Assembly (NCBI RefSeq): GCF_018320785.1
Contig: NC_054875.1
Location: forward strand, 2,733,001 to 2,797,000
DNA length: 64,000 bases
Source: Cheilinus undulatus
Taxonomy: Eukaryota > Chordata > Actinopteri > Labriformes > Labridae
Direction: 5' to 3'
Under the pieces are notes generated by a model, which saw only the letters and a program-made list of their open reading frames with translations, did no database searches and had not been told where the DNA came from. The position numbers and the translations under genes are program-made. This document shows, piece by piece, positions 24,212-36,100 of this stretch (position 1 is its first letter; each line of letters begins with the position of its first letter).

Positions 24212-25475
24212 AGCTTCACTTCCTCCACCCCAGCCTCCTCCTTTATAGACTAAAGCTCCACCTCCTCCACCCCAGCCTCCTCCTTTATAGACTAAAGCTT
24301 CACCTCCTCCACCCCAGCCTCCTCCTTTATAGACTTAAGCTTCACCTCCTCCACCCCAGCCTCCTCCTTTATAGACTAAAGCTTCACCTCCTCCACCCCA
24401 GCCTCCTCCTTTATAAACTAAAGCTTCACCTCCTCCACCCCAGCCTCCTCCTTTATAAACTAAAGCTTCACCTCCTCCACCCCAGCCTCCTCCTTTATAA
24501 ACTAAAGCTTTACCTCCTCCACCCCAGCCTCCTCCTTTAAAGCATAATGCTTCACCTCCTCCACCCCAGCCTCCTCCTTTATAAACTAAAGCTTCACCTC
24601 CTCCACCCCAGCCTCCTCCTTTATAGACTAAAGCTTCACCTCCTCCACCCCAGCCTCCTCCTTTATAGACTAAAGCTTCACCTCCTCCACCCCAGCCTCC
24701 TCCTTTATAGACTAAAGCTTCACCACCTCCACCCCAGACTCCTCCTTTATGGACTAAAGCTCCACCTCCTCCACCCCAGCCTCCTCCTTTATAGACTAAA
24801 GCTTCACCTCCTCCACCCCAGCCTCCTCCTTTAAAGCATAATGCTTCACCTCCTCCACCCCAGCCTCCTCCTTTATAGACTAAAGCTTCACCTCCTCCAC
24901 CCCAGCCTCCTCCTTTATAGACTAAAGCTTCACCTCCTCCACCCCAGCCTCCTCCTTTATAGACTAAAGCTTCACCTCCTCCACCCCAGCCTCCTCCTTT
25001 ATAAACTAAAGCTTCACCCCCTCCACCCCAGCCTCCTCCTTTATAAACTAAAGCTTCACCTCCTCCACCCCAGCCTCCTCCTTTATAAACTAAAGCTTCT
25101 CCTCCTCCACCCCAGCCTCCTCCTTTAAAGCATAATGCTTCACCTCCTCCACCCCAGCCTCCTCCTTTATAGACTAAAGCTTCACCTCCTCCACCCCAGC
25201 CTCCTCCTTTATAAACTAAAGCTTCACCTCCTCCACCCCAGCCTCCTCCTTTATAGACTAAAGCTTCACCTCCTCCACCCCAGCCTCCTCCTTTATAGAC
25301 TAAAGCTTCACCTCCTCCACCCCAGCCTCCTCCTTTATAAACTAAAGCTTCACCCCCTCCACCCCAGCCTCCTCCTTTATAAACTAAAGCTTCTCCTCCT
25401 CCACCCCAGCCTCCTCCTTTAAAGCATAATGCTTCACCTCCTCCACCCCAGCCTCCTCCTTTATAGACTAAAGTC
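24212..25475. repeat. 42-bp minisatellite with 294-bp higher-order repeat
   Basis: About 30 units of a C/T-rich 42-mer (core CACCTCCTCCACCCCAGCC, then CTCCTCCTTTATAGACTAAAG). A distinctive unit with TTTAAAGCATAATGC ends at about 24546, 24840, 25134 and 25428, exactly 294 bp (seven units) apart, so blocks of seven units have been copied together. As 42 is a multiple of three, the plus strand gives long open frames (LHLLHPSLLLYRLK)n, which I regard as by-products. Confidence 0.95.
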
Positions 25476-25491
25476 TATAAAGGAGGAGGCT
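25450..25491. repeat. Perfect 19-bp hairpin closing the 42-bp array
   Basis: The last half-unit (25450-25468) is followed by the loop TAAA and then its exact reverse complement (25473-25491). The array therefore ends in a perfect inverted half-repeat, suggesting fold-back replication or template switching at its edge. Confidence 0.95.
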
Positions 25492-25916
25492 AATTTCATT
25501 TTTTCAATACACATTGTCATTTATGTATCTATCCATATAGGGGTTTTAACATGCACTCCCTGGAAAGTCAAAGCCTCGTTAGAGCATCTTTAGAGCAGAG
25601 CCTTCTCTGCCAAGTAAAACTGTAGGCTATATCCATTTTGCAGTGAAATGGTAAAATGTATGAGTGTTCCTGACTGAAGGTAGGTTATAATATTGATTTA
25701 TTGCTTGAATTTGTTGAAAAATGTATAAGTTGAGTAATCTAATAATAACCGCATATTTAATTGCAATAGCAATATTAGGGGAAAAAAATTGCAATTTGAT
25801 TATTTTTGCAAATTGTTCAGCCCTAAGGGAAATCAAATCTTTACTGTCTTGACAGTCCCTGTTAATTTTCGAAACATGTCAAAATGTATCAGACAGTTAA
25901 TGTTCAATTGAATTTT

Positions 25917-26235
25917 AGACAGTTTGACAGTAGCATTACTGATTTACAGCATGCCAAAATCAGACTTCTGAAGCTCAATCACCGAAAACAGCAGATATTG
26001 AAATATTCATAACAAATCAACTTAAATCATAAGGTCCATCAGAATATTTAAGGTACACTCCCAGGAACATCTGTGCTGATTTTCAGATAATTTGACTGTA
26101 GCATTGTTGATTTAGAGCACTCCAAAATCAGGCTTGTGAGGTCAAATTTACTAAACTGACAGATACATTGAATAAATCCTACTAAATCAACTTAAAAGTA
26201 TGATCTATAAGGTCCAACAGAATATTTTATGGTGG
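25917..26235. repeat. Diverged tandem duplication (~175 bp unit)
   Basis: Two neighbouring segments share the order: a TTTGACAGTAGCATT-like motif, GATTTA.AGCA, CCAAAATCAG, AAATCAACTTAAA, and AAGGTCCA.CAGAATATTT. Divergence is considerable, so the event is old. No coding content. Confidence 0.7.
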
Positions 26236-29200
26236 CTTCCCTTCATGGCTGAAACTGAAACTAAATTTAAGATCACACCCTTACAAAGAGTTCTAACCAG
26301 CCCTGGTTTGGGTTAGGATGCAGAGAACAGCCATTTGAACAATCTGCAGTTAGTTAGCACTAAGAGGCAGCATACTCAGAGTCATCAGGTGAGAGGAGAC
26401 CAGACTCTCCTCCATGAGCACCACAGTCTTCATCACATGATCATGAATCAGCAGAGCAGAGGCAGCTCTAGTCCTGCAGCTTTAACCGTCACAACTGATT
26501 TTATTCTTCTTTCTGTGTTTGACCCCCTTCTTATCTAGTCCCCCACCTCTACATGAGGCTGACTCTGTCAGGATAGCAGACTCAGGAGGGAGACTTTGTC
26601 ATCAGGGTCTTTTTTAGAGGAGGGATGCAGAGATGTCTGCAGAGTCTGGATGTTGGTCATTATTTAAAAGTTTATTTTAGATTTACATTACAGATGCATG
26701 AAACTCCTGCAGCTCTGTCTCCTTCAGAGTGCAGCAGACAGACACTAAAGTCTGCTAATAAATCATTCCCTGACACCTTTATGGATAAAAATCAAAATTG
26801 TATTAAATAAGACTTTTTGGTTTCCTGGTTCAGGTTTAGATGAGCTCATTTGGTCCTTCTCCCTGGTCTAAAACAGAGCTGATGTAACTCTGTTATTATA
26901 CTGCAGATGAACAGGCTGCTGCTATCAAACTATGAGCTCTGCTTTAAGGCTCTGTTAGAAGATAGATATAACTGTCTAAAATGTTCCTGATGAACTAAAA
27001 TAGACTAAAAACACAAAAGAGGACACAGAACAGAATCATCATTTTATTGTGATGAATGCAGGGAGATAGAGAGTGTTAGGTGTGTGAAATATCAGGGACA
27101 AACCTTCAGATTCTTCTGATTGGCTGCTCAAAGGATGGCAGAAAGAAGCCACACTGAACTGGACAAGAGCTTTTATTTAGGTAGAAGAGTTTAAAATACA
27201 GCATCTAGGAGTACAAATGGCAGTTAACACATGTTTAATCAGTGTGAGGGTTATGTGGGGGTCCTTGGAGGGGTATCCTGTACGAGGTCCCTAGCCCTGA
27301 AAAGTTTGAGAACCTCTGCTGCGGAGGACATTTATGAGAGAAAAAAGGAGAAGCTGAACAGAGAGGATGGAAAGTTAGTGGGAGGTAGAGGGTAAAGGTC
27401 AGCTGTTTGATTAGAGCTGGGATGATGAGGTCACTGTTCAGCCCTCTGGAGGAGTCATGGAGACAGCTGAATAAAACTCAGACTAAGGAGGTTCTCAGCC
27501 CTGGAGGCGTGCTGGCTATCAGCTGTTCATGTTCTGGACGGTGGAGGAGGGAAATATTAAAGACTGCTGGGTTAGAGAATCACTTCACTGAGAGCTTTTC
27601 TTTTCTGCAGAGCTCAAGTTCAACGTTCTGTGTTAGTCTAACTGAATAGACCTCTTATCATAAGTAATAAAGTCATAAACAGATGTAGAACTTCTCCACC
27701 CTCAGCTCTGTTTGAGCCGGACTACAGGGATATAAACTGATTTAAGACAGGGAGAATTCAAAAGTGAAACAAAAGCTACTCTGTTATCACTGTCTAGATA
27801 AAGATCATGATGAAGCTGATGAACTAGAGAAATGCTGGCATGAATGAGGAATGATGAGGGTGATGATAGAGGGACTACAGTCTGGTGGACAGGTCTCTCC
27901 ATGGAGCCCGATGGTTCTGTTAAGCCATGTTTCCATCAGGGGGTTTGATTCAGTACGGTTTGGTATGGTTTGATATGGTTTGGTACGCTGAACCCCAGAA
28001 TAGTTTGCACTGGGGGCCAAAAAGTGGGATGGTGCAGGTCAGTTTTTTGGGAAGCTTTCCGACTTTTGCTCTATGGAAACACACACAAAAAAAAATGCAT
28101 GCCATTCTGCACCGAACTGAGCCAGACCGCTTGGTGGAAACAACCTGTCTGTGTCAGAGCTCTGTGTTCTTCAGATTGATAGCATTAATAACCCTCAGTT
28201 TTATTATCAGCTCTTATCAGGAACACTAGAGTCAAAGCCCAGCCCTACTAACAATCATCTCTCTGAGTTCTCTCCAGCTCCTCTATAAAACCAACTTCAA
28301 CTCAAACATGCTGGTTCCATTAATGACAGCTGAGGTTTACTTTTGGACTCGTTTGACAGGGAGGGGTGCGTTTAGGAGCCAGAGAGTGTAGGAGAAACCA
28401 GACTCTACATGACTCTGCTGCAGGGTTAATGAGGCCATGTGTGCTTTGCCCTCTGTTCATCATATTTTATACTTTATATAACAGAATCTGATACCTTATA
28501 AAAACAACCTGATAAATCCCTCTGTAATCAGGAGTCCAGGGGTCCACAGGGACTGTTTAAATCATCATTTTATTTCCTCTGAACCCCTGATTTACATTCT
28601 AGATACTCGTCTTAGTCTCTGACAGTCATTATAAACATCAGACTCATATCTGAGACTCAAGTGACTTTACCTTTAGAGCCCAGAGAATCTCCCTGTAAAA
28701 ACTGTAGAAAAGTCTGTGTGTTCATGTAGAAACCTGATTAAACATATCTCTATAGTTCATGTAGATAGATGCATCACAGTTCCTTTTTCTATGCTCTATT
28801 TCTCACATGTAAATGATTCATCAACATCAGTATAATAATTCCAGTGGACCTTAAACCAGACTGAACTCTGAGCTCAGACTATCTCAGACTAGCTGTGTGT
28901 TCTCTGAGAGGACGGTGAAGGAGATGGAAATGCTGAATAAAGATCAGGTTGAATATCTGCTGTTTCTGTGATGGATCCTGCAGGAGAACTCAAACATGTT
29001 TGTACCACATTTTCTCTGATTATTCAGGGGAGTTGTGGTTTTATGTGAATTCTTCTGGGTTTATTGATTGTTGAAGGTCATGACCCTTCAAACCTCCATG
29101 ATAGATTTATTTATTAATCTGTCACTCTGATGTGGACCTACAGGCTCTCACATAGAGCATGAAGTTAAAATAAGCCATGTGTTCTAACCTGACGTGTACC

Positions 29201-29620
29201 AAGGTTGTTAGAAACATGTTAAATTAAGGGTTCCTTTACTCTGGTGGCCTGGGCCCTGATCTGAGAACACTTGACCCCAGAGTCTGGTTGATTTGATCAG
29301 TGTGAACCGTACTTATTCCAGCCTCACACCTAAACACTTTCACATGATTTCAGAGTCAGACTAAATCCCACAGTCAGAGTAAAATCCTGAGAGTGTTGCT
29401 GAAGTTGATATCAGTTGTCAGGATTAAGACGGTCATAAAACTAGATCTAACCAGTTTAAGGCGGTCTCTGTTCAGTCGTGGTGTGGAGATAAAATCAAAC
29501 TTGTTAGGTGTTGTTCTGAGTCTTTAGTCCGGTTTTATGCAGACAGTGTTCTCAGTGACATGACTGTCATCATCTACCAATGGGAGCCAGTGTTGAGAGT
29601 TAGCACGTTAAAACAGTTAA
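26236..29620. other. Intergenic stretch upstream of the receptor gene
   Basis: No coding exon is recognised. A miniature-element-like segment lies at about 27925-28150, with near-inverted ends (GCCATGTTTCCATCA and, reversed, GGTTGTTTCCACCAAG) and no convincing target duplication. A hAT-like end motif (GTTTGAGAACCTCTG) occurs near 27304. Non-coding first exons or promoter elements of the receptor gene may lie here but cannot be placed. Confidence 0.4.
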
Positions 29621-29624
29621 CCTT

Positions 29625-29995
29625 TCAAAACATGAACATGAGTGCAGGTCGGTCTGAAGCTGTCAGATCTCTGCATCCTGTCTGCTGCAACCACCTTCTT
29701 CAACCCCACCAGAGATTTTCTCTGGGTTCCAGTCAGGAGACTGATGGCCATTCTAGAATCTTCCAGGACTTCCTCTGGGACCAAGACTTTACTGAGTTTT
29801 AGGGTATTCTTGGACCATGGTCCTGTTGGAAGGTTCAATGACACCCAAGCTTCAGTTTCCTCACAGACAGCATGACGTTTCCTCCTAGGATTTCCTGATC
29901 CTTTAGTGAATCCATCTCACTCTCCACACGCTGCAGGAGGATGCCAAGCAGCCCCAGAGCATCCCTGAGCCACCGCCATGGCTCGTCAGCAAACG
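29625..29995 (-). pseudogene. Tc1/mariner transposase relic
   Basis: On the minus strand the translation moves through recognisable Tc1-like blocks in shifting frames. They are HGGGSGMLWGCLASS (family HGGGSVMLWGCF around the second catalytic Asp region), a worn lysine/leucine stretch, a version of 'WPSQSPDLNPIE' (NGHQSPDWNPEK) and a GGVEEGG tail. Several stops and frameshifts are present and no terminal repeats were found, so it is an old inactive fragment about 200 bp upstream of the receptor start codon. Confidence 0.75.
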
Positions 29996-30103
29996 CCTCT
30001 GTCTAGACATTTGCTGATCTGTGTACCCATTTACAAAGGAGAGAGGATAGTGAGGCTGAAGGTGAATGGTCATGTCTAATACAGTCTTTCTTTCTGTTCC
30101 CAG

Positions 30104-30145
30104 ATGCTGTCGTTGTTTTGGACCACAATAATCTCGTCATTCTAA
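30104..30145 (+). other. Upstream ORF in receptor 5' leader
   Basis: An exon appears to begin at 30104 right after TTTCTGTTCCCAG. It opens with an ATG encoding 13 residues (MLSLFWTTIISSF) and stops at 30143-30145, 53 bases before the main start at 30199. Another ATG directly followed by TGA lies between. If this leader exon is used, the uORF could lower receptor translation. Confidence 0.4.
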
Positions 30146-30198
30146 ATCTGAGTGATGTGACATCTTCTCTCCATGAAAACCAGGTCCTGATCTACATA

Positions 30199-33100
30199 AT
30201 GACGCTGATAAATGAACCGTGGTCCATTATGTTGTTGATGGTAAGTCATGTTCTTATGCATGAATTTTCCTGGCAGGGAAACAGTGCAGACATCATAATT
30301 TCCCCTCATCAGTTCTGTCTTTGTCATCTTCCTCCACAGGAACTAAACATGTTTTATATCTGCTTAAAGAGAAGAGCAGATTTGGTTATTCCTCTGTAGG
30401 CAGAGTGTAAATACAGGCAGAGTGTAAATACAGTCAGTGTAGGCTGTTCTCACACATGCTTTAACCTTTCCTTTCACTGGTTAAGTAGGGGCGGACAGAC
30501 AGAGTGTGAAAATTCATACATCTTATTTGCAAACAGTTTCCACATAAAGATTACAAAAACATAAGACCATATTTGTCAAAATAAAAACCACTGAAACTTT
30601 CTCAGCCTCCTACTGATGTTACTGTTTCTGATATTTCTAGTTCTTTCTGCAGATCTTCATGATGAACGCATTGTTAGGTCGAACCCTCACCTGCCATCGG
30701 ACGGAGTATTTGTTTGGGAATGAGTGCTGTCCCATGTGTCCTGTTGGTAAGATCCTCAATCTTCCTTATTCTGGGTTTAAACCCAAGTGCTCAGGTATCT
30801 CAGGGTCTTGTTCTCGCTGGAACAAAGAGGGGAACTGAGATCCTCCAGGAGGGTGTTTGGGCTCAGTCTCAGAGAGAGAGAGAGGAGGAGGTCAGAGCAG
30901 AGCAGCTGCTGCTTCACTTTGAAAGATGGTCTTCACTTTGAGGTTATCTGATCAGGATCCTCCTGGTGGAGACCCCAGGGTAGACCCAGAACTCTCTCGA
31001 GGGATTATCCATCTGACCTGGGAACGCCTCCGGACCCCCCAGGAGGAGCTGGAATGATCCAGCGCTGGAAAAACAGAAGAAAATGGAAGAAAATGATTGG
31101 ATTAATGGATGGATTGTCTGCAGCTTTGTTCTTTTTTTTCTCAGTTGCAGCGCTGAAGTTTAAAGGTCACATATTTTACCCTTTAGGACAAGCTTATATC
31201 GGTCTCAGAGGTCCCAAAAACATGCCTGTGAAGTTTGTTGCTGTAAAAACACTCCAGTATTGGATTTTATGTCTAAAACCCCCCTCTGTTTCAGTCCTGC
31301 TCAGAACAAACTGTTTATGTGTCTGTGGCTTTAAATGTTACTGAGCTGTCTGACTCCGCCCCTGACCACACCCCTCTCCAGAAATGGATGGGGCTCTCCT
31401 GATCCCCCTCTCAGCTGGCAGCTAATGATAAACCTGGATCAGAACCAGACTGATGATAAACCTGGATCTGAACCAGACTGATGATAAACCTGGATCAGAA
31501 CCACACTGATGATAAACCTGGATCAGAACCAGACTGATGATAAACCTGGATCTGGACTGACGTCTGCTGAAGCTGTGATGGGTCTAAAAGAGTTAGAGGG
31601 GAGAAGCAGAGAGAAACTGAGCAGATCAGGATAAATTCATGGCTGTCCAGAATTCTCATCATCTTAAACTCATTATCTCATGAATTGTTTGTTTGTTTTT
31701 ACAGGAAACAGGGTAAAAACAGACTGTGAGGAGGACAAAAGCACCTCGTGTCAGCCGTGCTCTGAGGGAACCTTCATGAACAAGCTGAACGGATTAAAGT
31801 CATGCTTGCCCTGTTCGTGGTGTGAAGCAGGTACATTCTAGGGCAGAGCAGTGATATTGTGATGGCTTTTCTCTCTGGGGTTTCTGTTAGAGCGTTATAA
31901 GTGGTTCCAAAAGGGGGCGAGGGTTTCTCTGTTTGTAGGACCTTAGGCTAGGACCTATAGAAACATCAGTCAGACTCGGTCTGTTTGCTGCTGAGGAGCC
32001 CTTGAGCCAATCAGAATCATCCAGTGCCAGTTGGAGGATTTTGTTTGTGTGTAGTCCAGTAATGACACTCACATGTTCAAATAAGTTCAGTTATGAATCA
32101 CTGAAACATCAATATTAACAGCAGTTTGCTCCACTTTTACTGTAAGACAGGGAGAAAAGGAGTTAACCCTTTATGAGCTACCATAGAAGGCAAAAACTAA
32201 ATTTAATTGTGCTGAATTTGCAAAAAGACAGCATGTTAATAAAGATAAACTATTTCCAGTAGTGCAGTCAAATCTCTAAGTGTGCCTCTGAGCAAACACG
32301 TCTGCAGAGATGCTGGAACAATAACAAGCGTGACACATGACCTGCAAAATGTAATTCAAGGCCTTTTTTTTTTTTTAACCTAGAAATGTACAAAGATCAC
32401 CCTGAGGCTAGCTAACAGCCACACGAGTCTCATCTGACTGCATGGGAATGATGAGACAGCATTTTTATTTTTTTATTTTATTTTACCAGGAAAACCTCAC
32501 TAAGATCAAAAATCTCATTTACAAGAGTTTCCTGGCCAAGAAAGGCAGCAGCACAATGAACAGAGTTACAGACATGATATATATCAGTTATAAACACACA
32601 TCAAACAAATCCCCAATCACAGAGCACAAAGTCACTGGTCAGAGCATCTACAACTTGAAGCATCATCCTCCAACGCCTTCAGTCTACTTTAAAAAAGATT
32701 TAAAGAGACCAGCTCCAAGACAGAGTCTCCTGCAGAAGATTCCAGGCTGCAGGAGACCTGAAACTCCTCTGACCCATTTCAAGACAGACTTTGGGAACAG
32801 AGAGCAAAAATAAGTCTTGTGACTGAGTCCCAGAGCGAAGACTGTAACTTCCAGAGCTTTTCACATGATTAAGATCACACAAGTATGATGGAAGCAGATT
32901 TAGTAAAGCCTTATAAATAAGGATGAGCCAATGATTTAGCCTACGCTTTGATGAAGGAGGCCAGCCAGCTCAATCATACAGAGTACAACGATGAGTTAAG
33001 GACTTAAGGTTGGTTATAAACCTCAGCGCTCCATGGATCACAGTATCCAGAGATTTAAGGCATCGAGAAGATGCATGCATTGTTTGTAAGAAGTGATATT

Positions 33101-36100
33101 TATTTTTTAATGTGATGCATCCTGACCTTTGTGAAGTGTTTTCTGGAAAAGATCCATCCATCCATCCATTTTCTATACCCCTTGTTCCGTTCCGGGTTGG
33201 GGGGGGGACTGGAGCCTTTCCCAGCTATCATTGGGTGAGAGGCGGGGTACACCCTGGACTGGTCACCAGTCAATCGCAGGGCTGACATATAGAGACAGAC
33301 AACCAGGCACACCTACGGGCAATTTAGAGTGATTAAGTAACTTAATGAGCATGTTTTTGGTGGTGGGAGGAAGCCGGAGCACCGGGAGAGAACCCACCCT
33401 CTGGCAAAGATCATAATGCAGTTTACCGTACAGCTGTCATTTATTTCTTTAAATATTTTTTTCTGCTTTTATAAAAGCGTGCATTTTTATTTAGAGACAG
33501 GGAAGTCTTACTGAGAGCAAACATGCACACCATGGTTTATCAGCTTCCTGTGTTGTAACTGCAAACTTCACCCTTCCTGCCAAAGTGAAACCAAACTGTG
33601 TTTATGTCTTGCACAAGTCTTCCTCTGACCTCTGAAACCCAGACTAGAGTCTTTCTGATGATATCCTGTGAATTTAAGAACCAGAGAAGCTTTAAATGTT
33701 TCACATCTTGTACGTCTCATGAGCTGACAGCAGATCAGTCGTTAGGATTTGTGTAGAATAAAAACTTTAGCAGGACTCTCCTGGTGCAGGTCTGCAGGAT
33801 CCTGTTTGGATTCATCCTGTGTCTGTAGCATGTTTAACAACTGTCCTTTAATACAAGCCTTTTTTTAACAGATTCTGGTCTTAAGATAAAGTCAGCGTGT
33901 ACAGAATCATCAGATACAGTCTGTGAACCTCTGGAAGGATTTTACTGCATAGAGTCTGCAGAAGAAGGCTGCAGCCAAGCCAAGAAACACAAAAGCTGTG
34001 GACCAGGAGAATACATCAGAGAGAGAGGTTGGTTTCCTGTTTCCATTTGAGATTATTGTTGTTAAATTTGACAGGAAGCAGAAACCTCCTGCTCAAAGCT
34101 GCAGCGATAAATAAAAAAAAACAAAGTAAAACTCCAGTCACAGAGGTAGAGTTCATGATTATACAGCCATTATTCAGCTCTGACAGCTTCCATTTTCATT
34201 ATAACACTGATGTGTGAAATATGACACCGTTTCTATGTGGAAAGACAAAAATTAAATTCATGCACTGAGATGCAAAAATTATTGATATGAGAAAAAATAG
34301 CTTTACAAAAATAGTAAAATCCATGAAAAAATGAGCATTAAATACTCTTAGGAATAAAGCATTTAGACATAAATCTGCCTTCTCCTGTTCTTGGGGACAA
34401 GGACAGTATCACAATGAAAATATCCCTGATGAGCTAAAACCAGAACAGTGCATGTAAATTCACTGAAAGACTTTGTCTGCAACCAAAAAGTGTATGATGT
34501 TTGTCGTGTTTGTCATAGATTTTATTTTTAGTGCCTGAGCACCGGTCTAGGGTTGATGAGGACCCTATTGTACCTGTATGGGTCTTTTGTCTGTCAGAAG
34601 AGTCTCTGATTTGGGGGCTTCATGCTCAAAAACTCACCAAACTTTACAGAAAATTGACCCACAGGGGCCCCAAACAGAGATAGGGGACTGGGTAAGAGCT
34701 ACGTCCTCGAAAATCAGCACACATGTGTATCAGGATTAGACGAGAAAAACAGTCTCTTGGGGCGGTCCTCTAAAATGTACAGGAAGTGCACTACAAACAG
34801 CTAAAGGTCAAATTTTGCCAATTTTGGGTGATTGACAAGTTTCATATTTTAACGAACTAATCCGAGAGATTTCATCCGATTGACTTCAGAATTTCTTTAC
34901 ACATACTAGACAACATGGAGGTCTTAAGTTATGTGAACTGTGAGTTTTCACTGTAGAGCGGGGCCGTGACTGCCGCCCAAACTTTTACAACTTTTTTGTT
35001 CATTTTTTAGAGTGAAAATTCACCAATAATGCCTTATGACTTTTTATAGCTTATGTCAGTCATCACTAAACTTCACAAGGATGATCACACATTGATTCTA
35101 AGTACATTCAGCAATGCAAATGTTAACCATAAGGCAAATTGACCTTGACCTTTGACCTCCAAACTTTCCCATTCATCCTGGAGTCAGATTGGACTTTAAA
35201 AAAATCCCCCCAATCAGGGACTGGTCTTAGGAATATTTTTTAGATTTTTATTCACTCTTTGCCCTTATTTACACTTCAAATACACATCTTAATTTTCAGA
35301 CATAAATGTCATTCTGAATGCACACCTAGAATGACTAAACCTTTACATCCGTTGGATCCTGACACTCCAGGCAGTTACCTGCCCTTGCCTTGTTTTTACT
35401 TTCCCTCTCCTGGAGATTAATGACCTGACTGAAGAACAAGCTGATCCTCTTACTGCCTACAGTAAACCTGAGTCTGAATGAAAGTGAAAGAAACTTGTGA
35501 TTGTGATTGCACTCTTGGACAATGAAAAACACTGACCACTGACGCTGACCACTAGATTATACTGGAATTTTCTGCTCTGCAGCACACAGACTGCTTTCAT
35601 GAGAGCTGGGTTGTTTGGGTTCATAGAGGATACAGTCAAAGGAGCAGCTGTTCTACTGAAAGAACCCTGCAGGTGTTTAAACAAAGCATAAACACCTGCT
35701 CTGTTTGACTCTGAGGGCTGTATGAAACCTTTACAAGCTTTAGGACCTCCTACTGAGCAAACTGGCACATCTGGTGGATGTGAAACTTACTTCACATCTT
35801 AAAACAATCCTTCCTGCAGTAAGTGGCGCATTAGCAAAAAATATGCAACGCTAATTCAAACACATTCAAATATGTAGAGGAGCAGACCCAGACCCTGTGA
35901 GATTTGATGCAAATCCGAAGTTTCATACAACAGTTACAGTGACTTCCTGTGAAACGGCGAGATAAAAAAATAGCTCACCAATTAAGAAATGGCCCAATTG
36001 TGCCACTTCCTGTTGCCAGTGGGAGGTGCTACATCAAAACGATGAAATTATCCTCTGAATATGTAGAGGGGCAGACCCTGATCCTACATGTGAAATATGA

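Larger units (their letters stand above)
24076..25825. mobile_element. hAT miniature element swollen by a minisatellite
   Basis: The left end TAGGGCTGGGCAATTAATC and the right end (reverse complement TTAGGGCTGAACAATTTGC, beginning one base outside the element) are the familiar fish hAT termini. The flanks ATGGAAAT (24068-24075) and AGGGAAAT (25826-25833) match at six of eight bases, consistent with an aged 8-bp target duplication. About 1.26 kb of its 1.75 kb is the internal 42-bp tandem array. No transposase is present. Confidence 0.85.

Noticed and set aside
24547-25422. Three 95-codon plus-strand frames (LHLLHPSLLLYRLK)n
   Set aside because: Products of the 42-bp array; their ends are set by the 294-bp marker unit, not by gene signals.
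32442-32813. 123-codon plus-strand frame in receptor intron 3
   Set aside because: It lies inside a common dispersed fish repeat with no domain.
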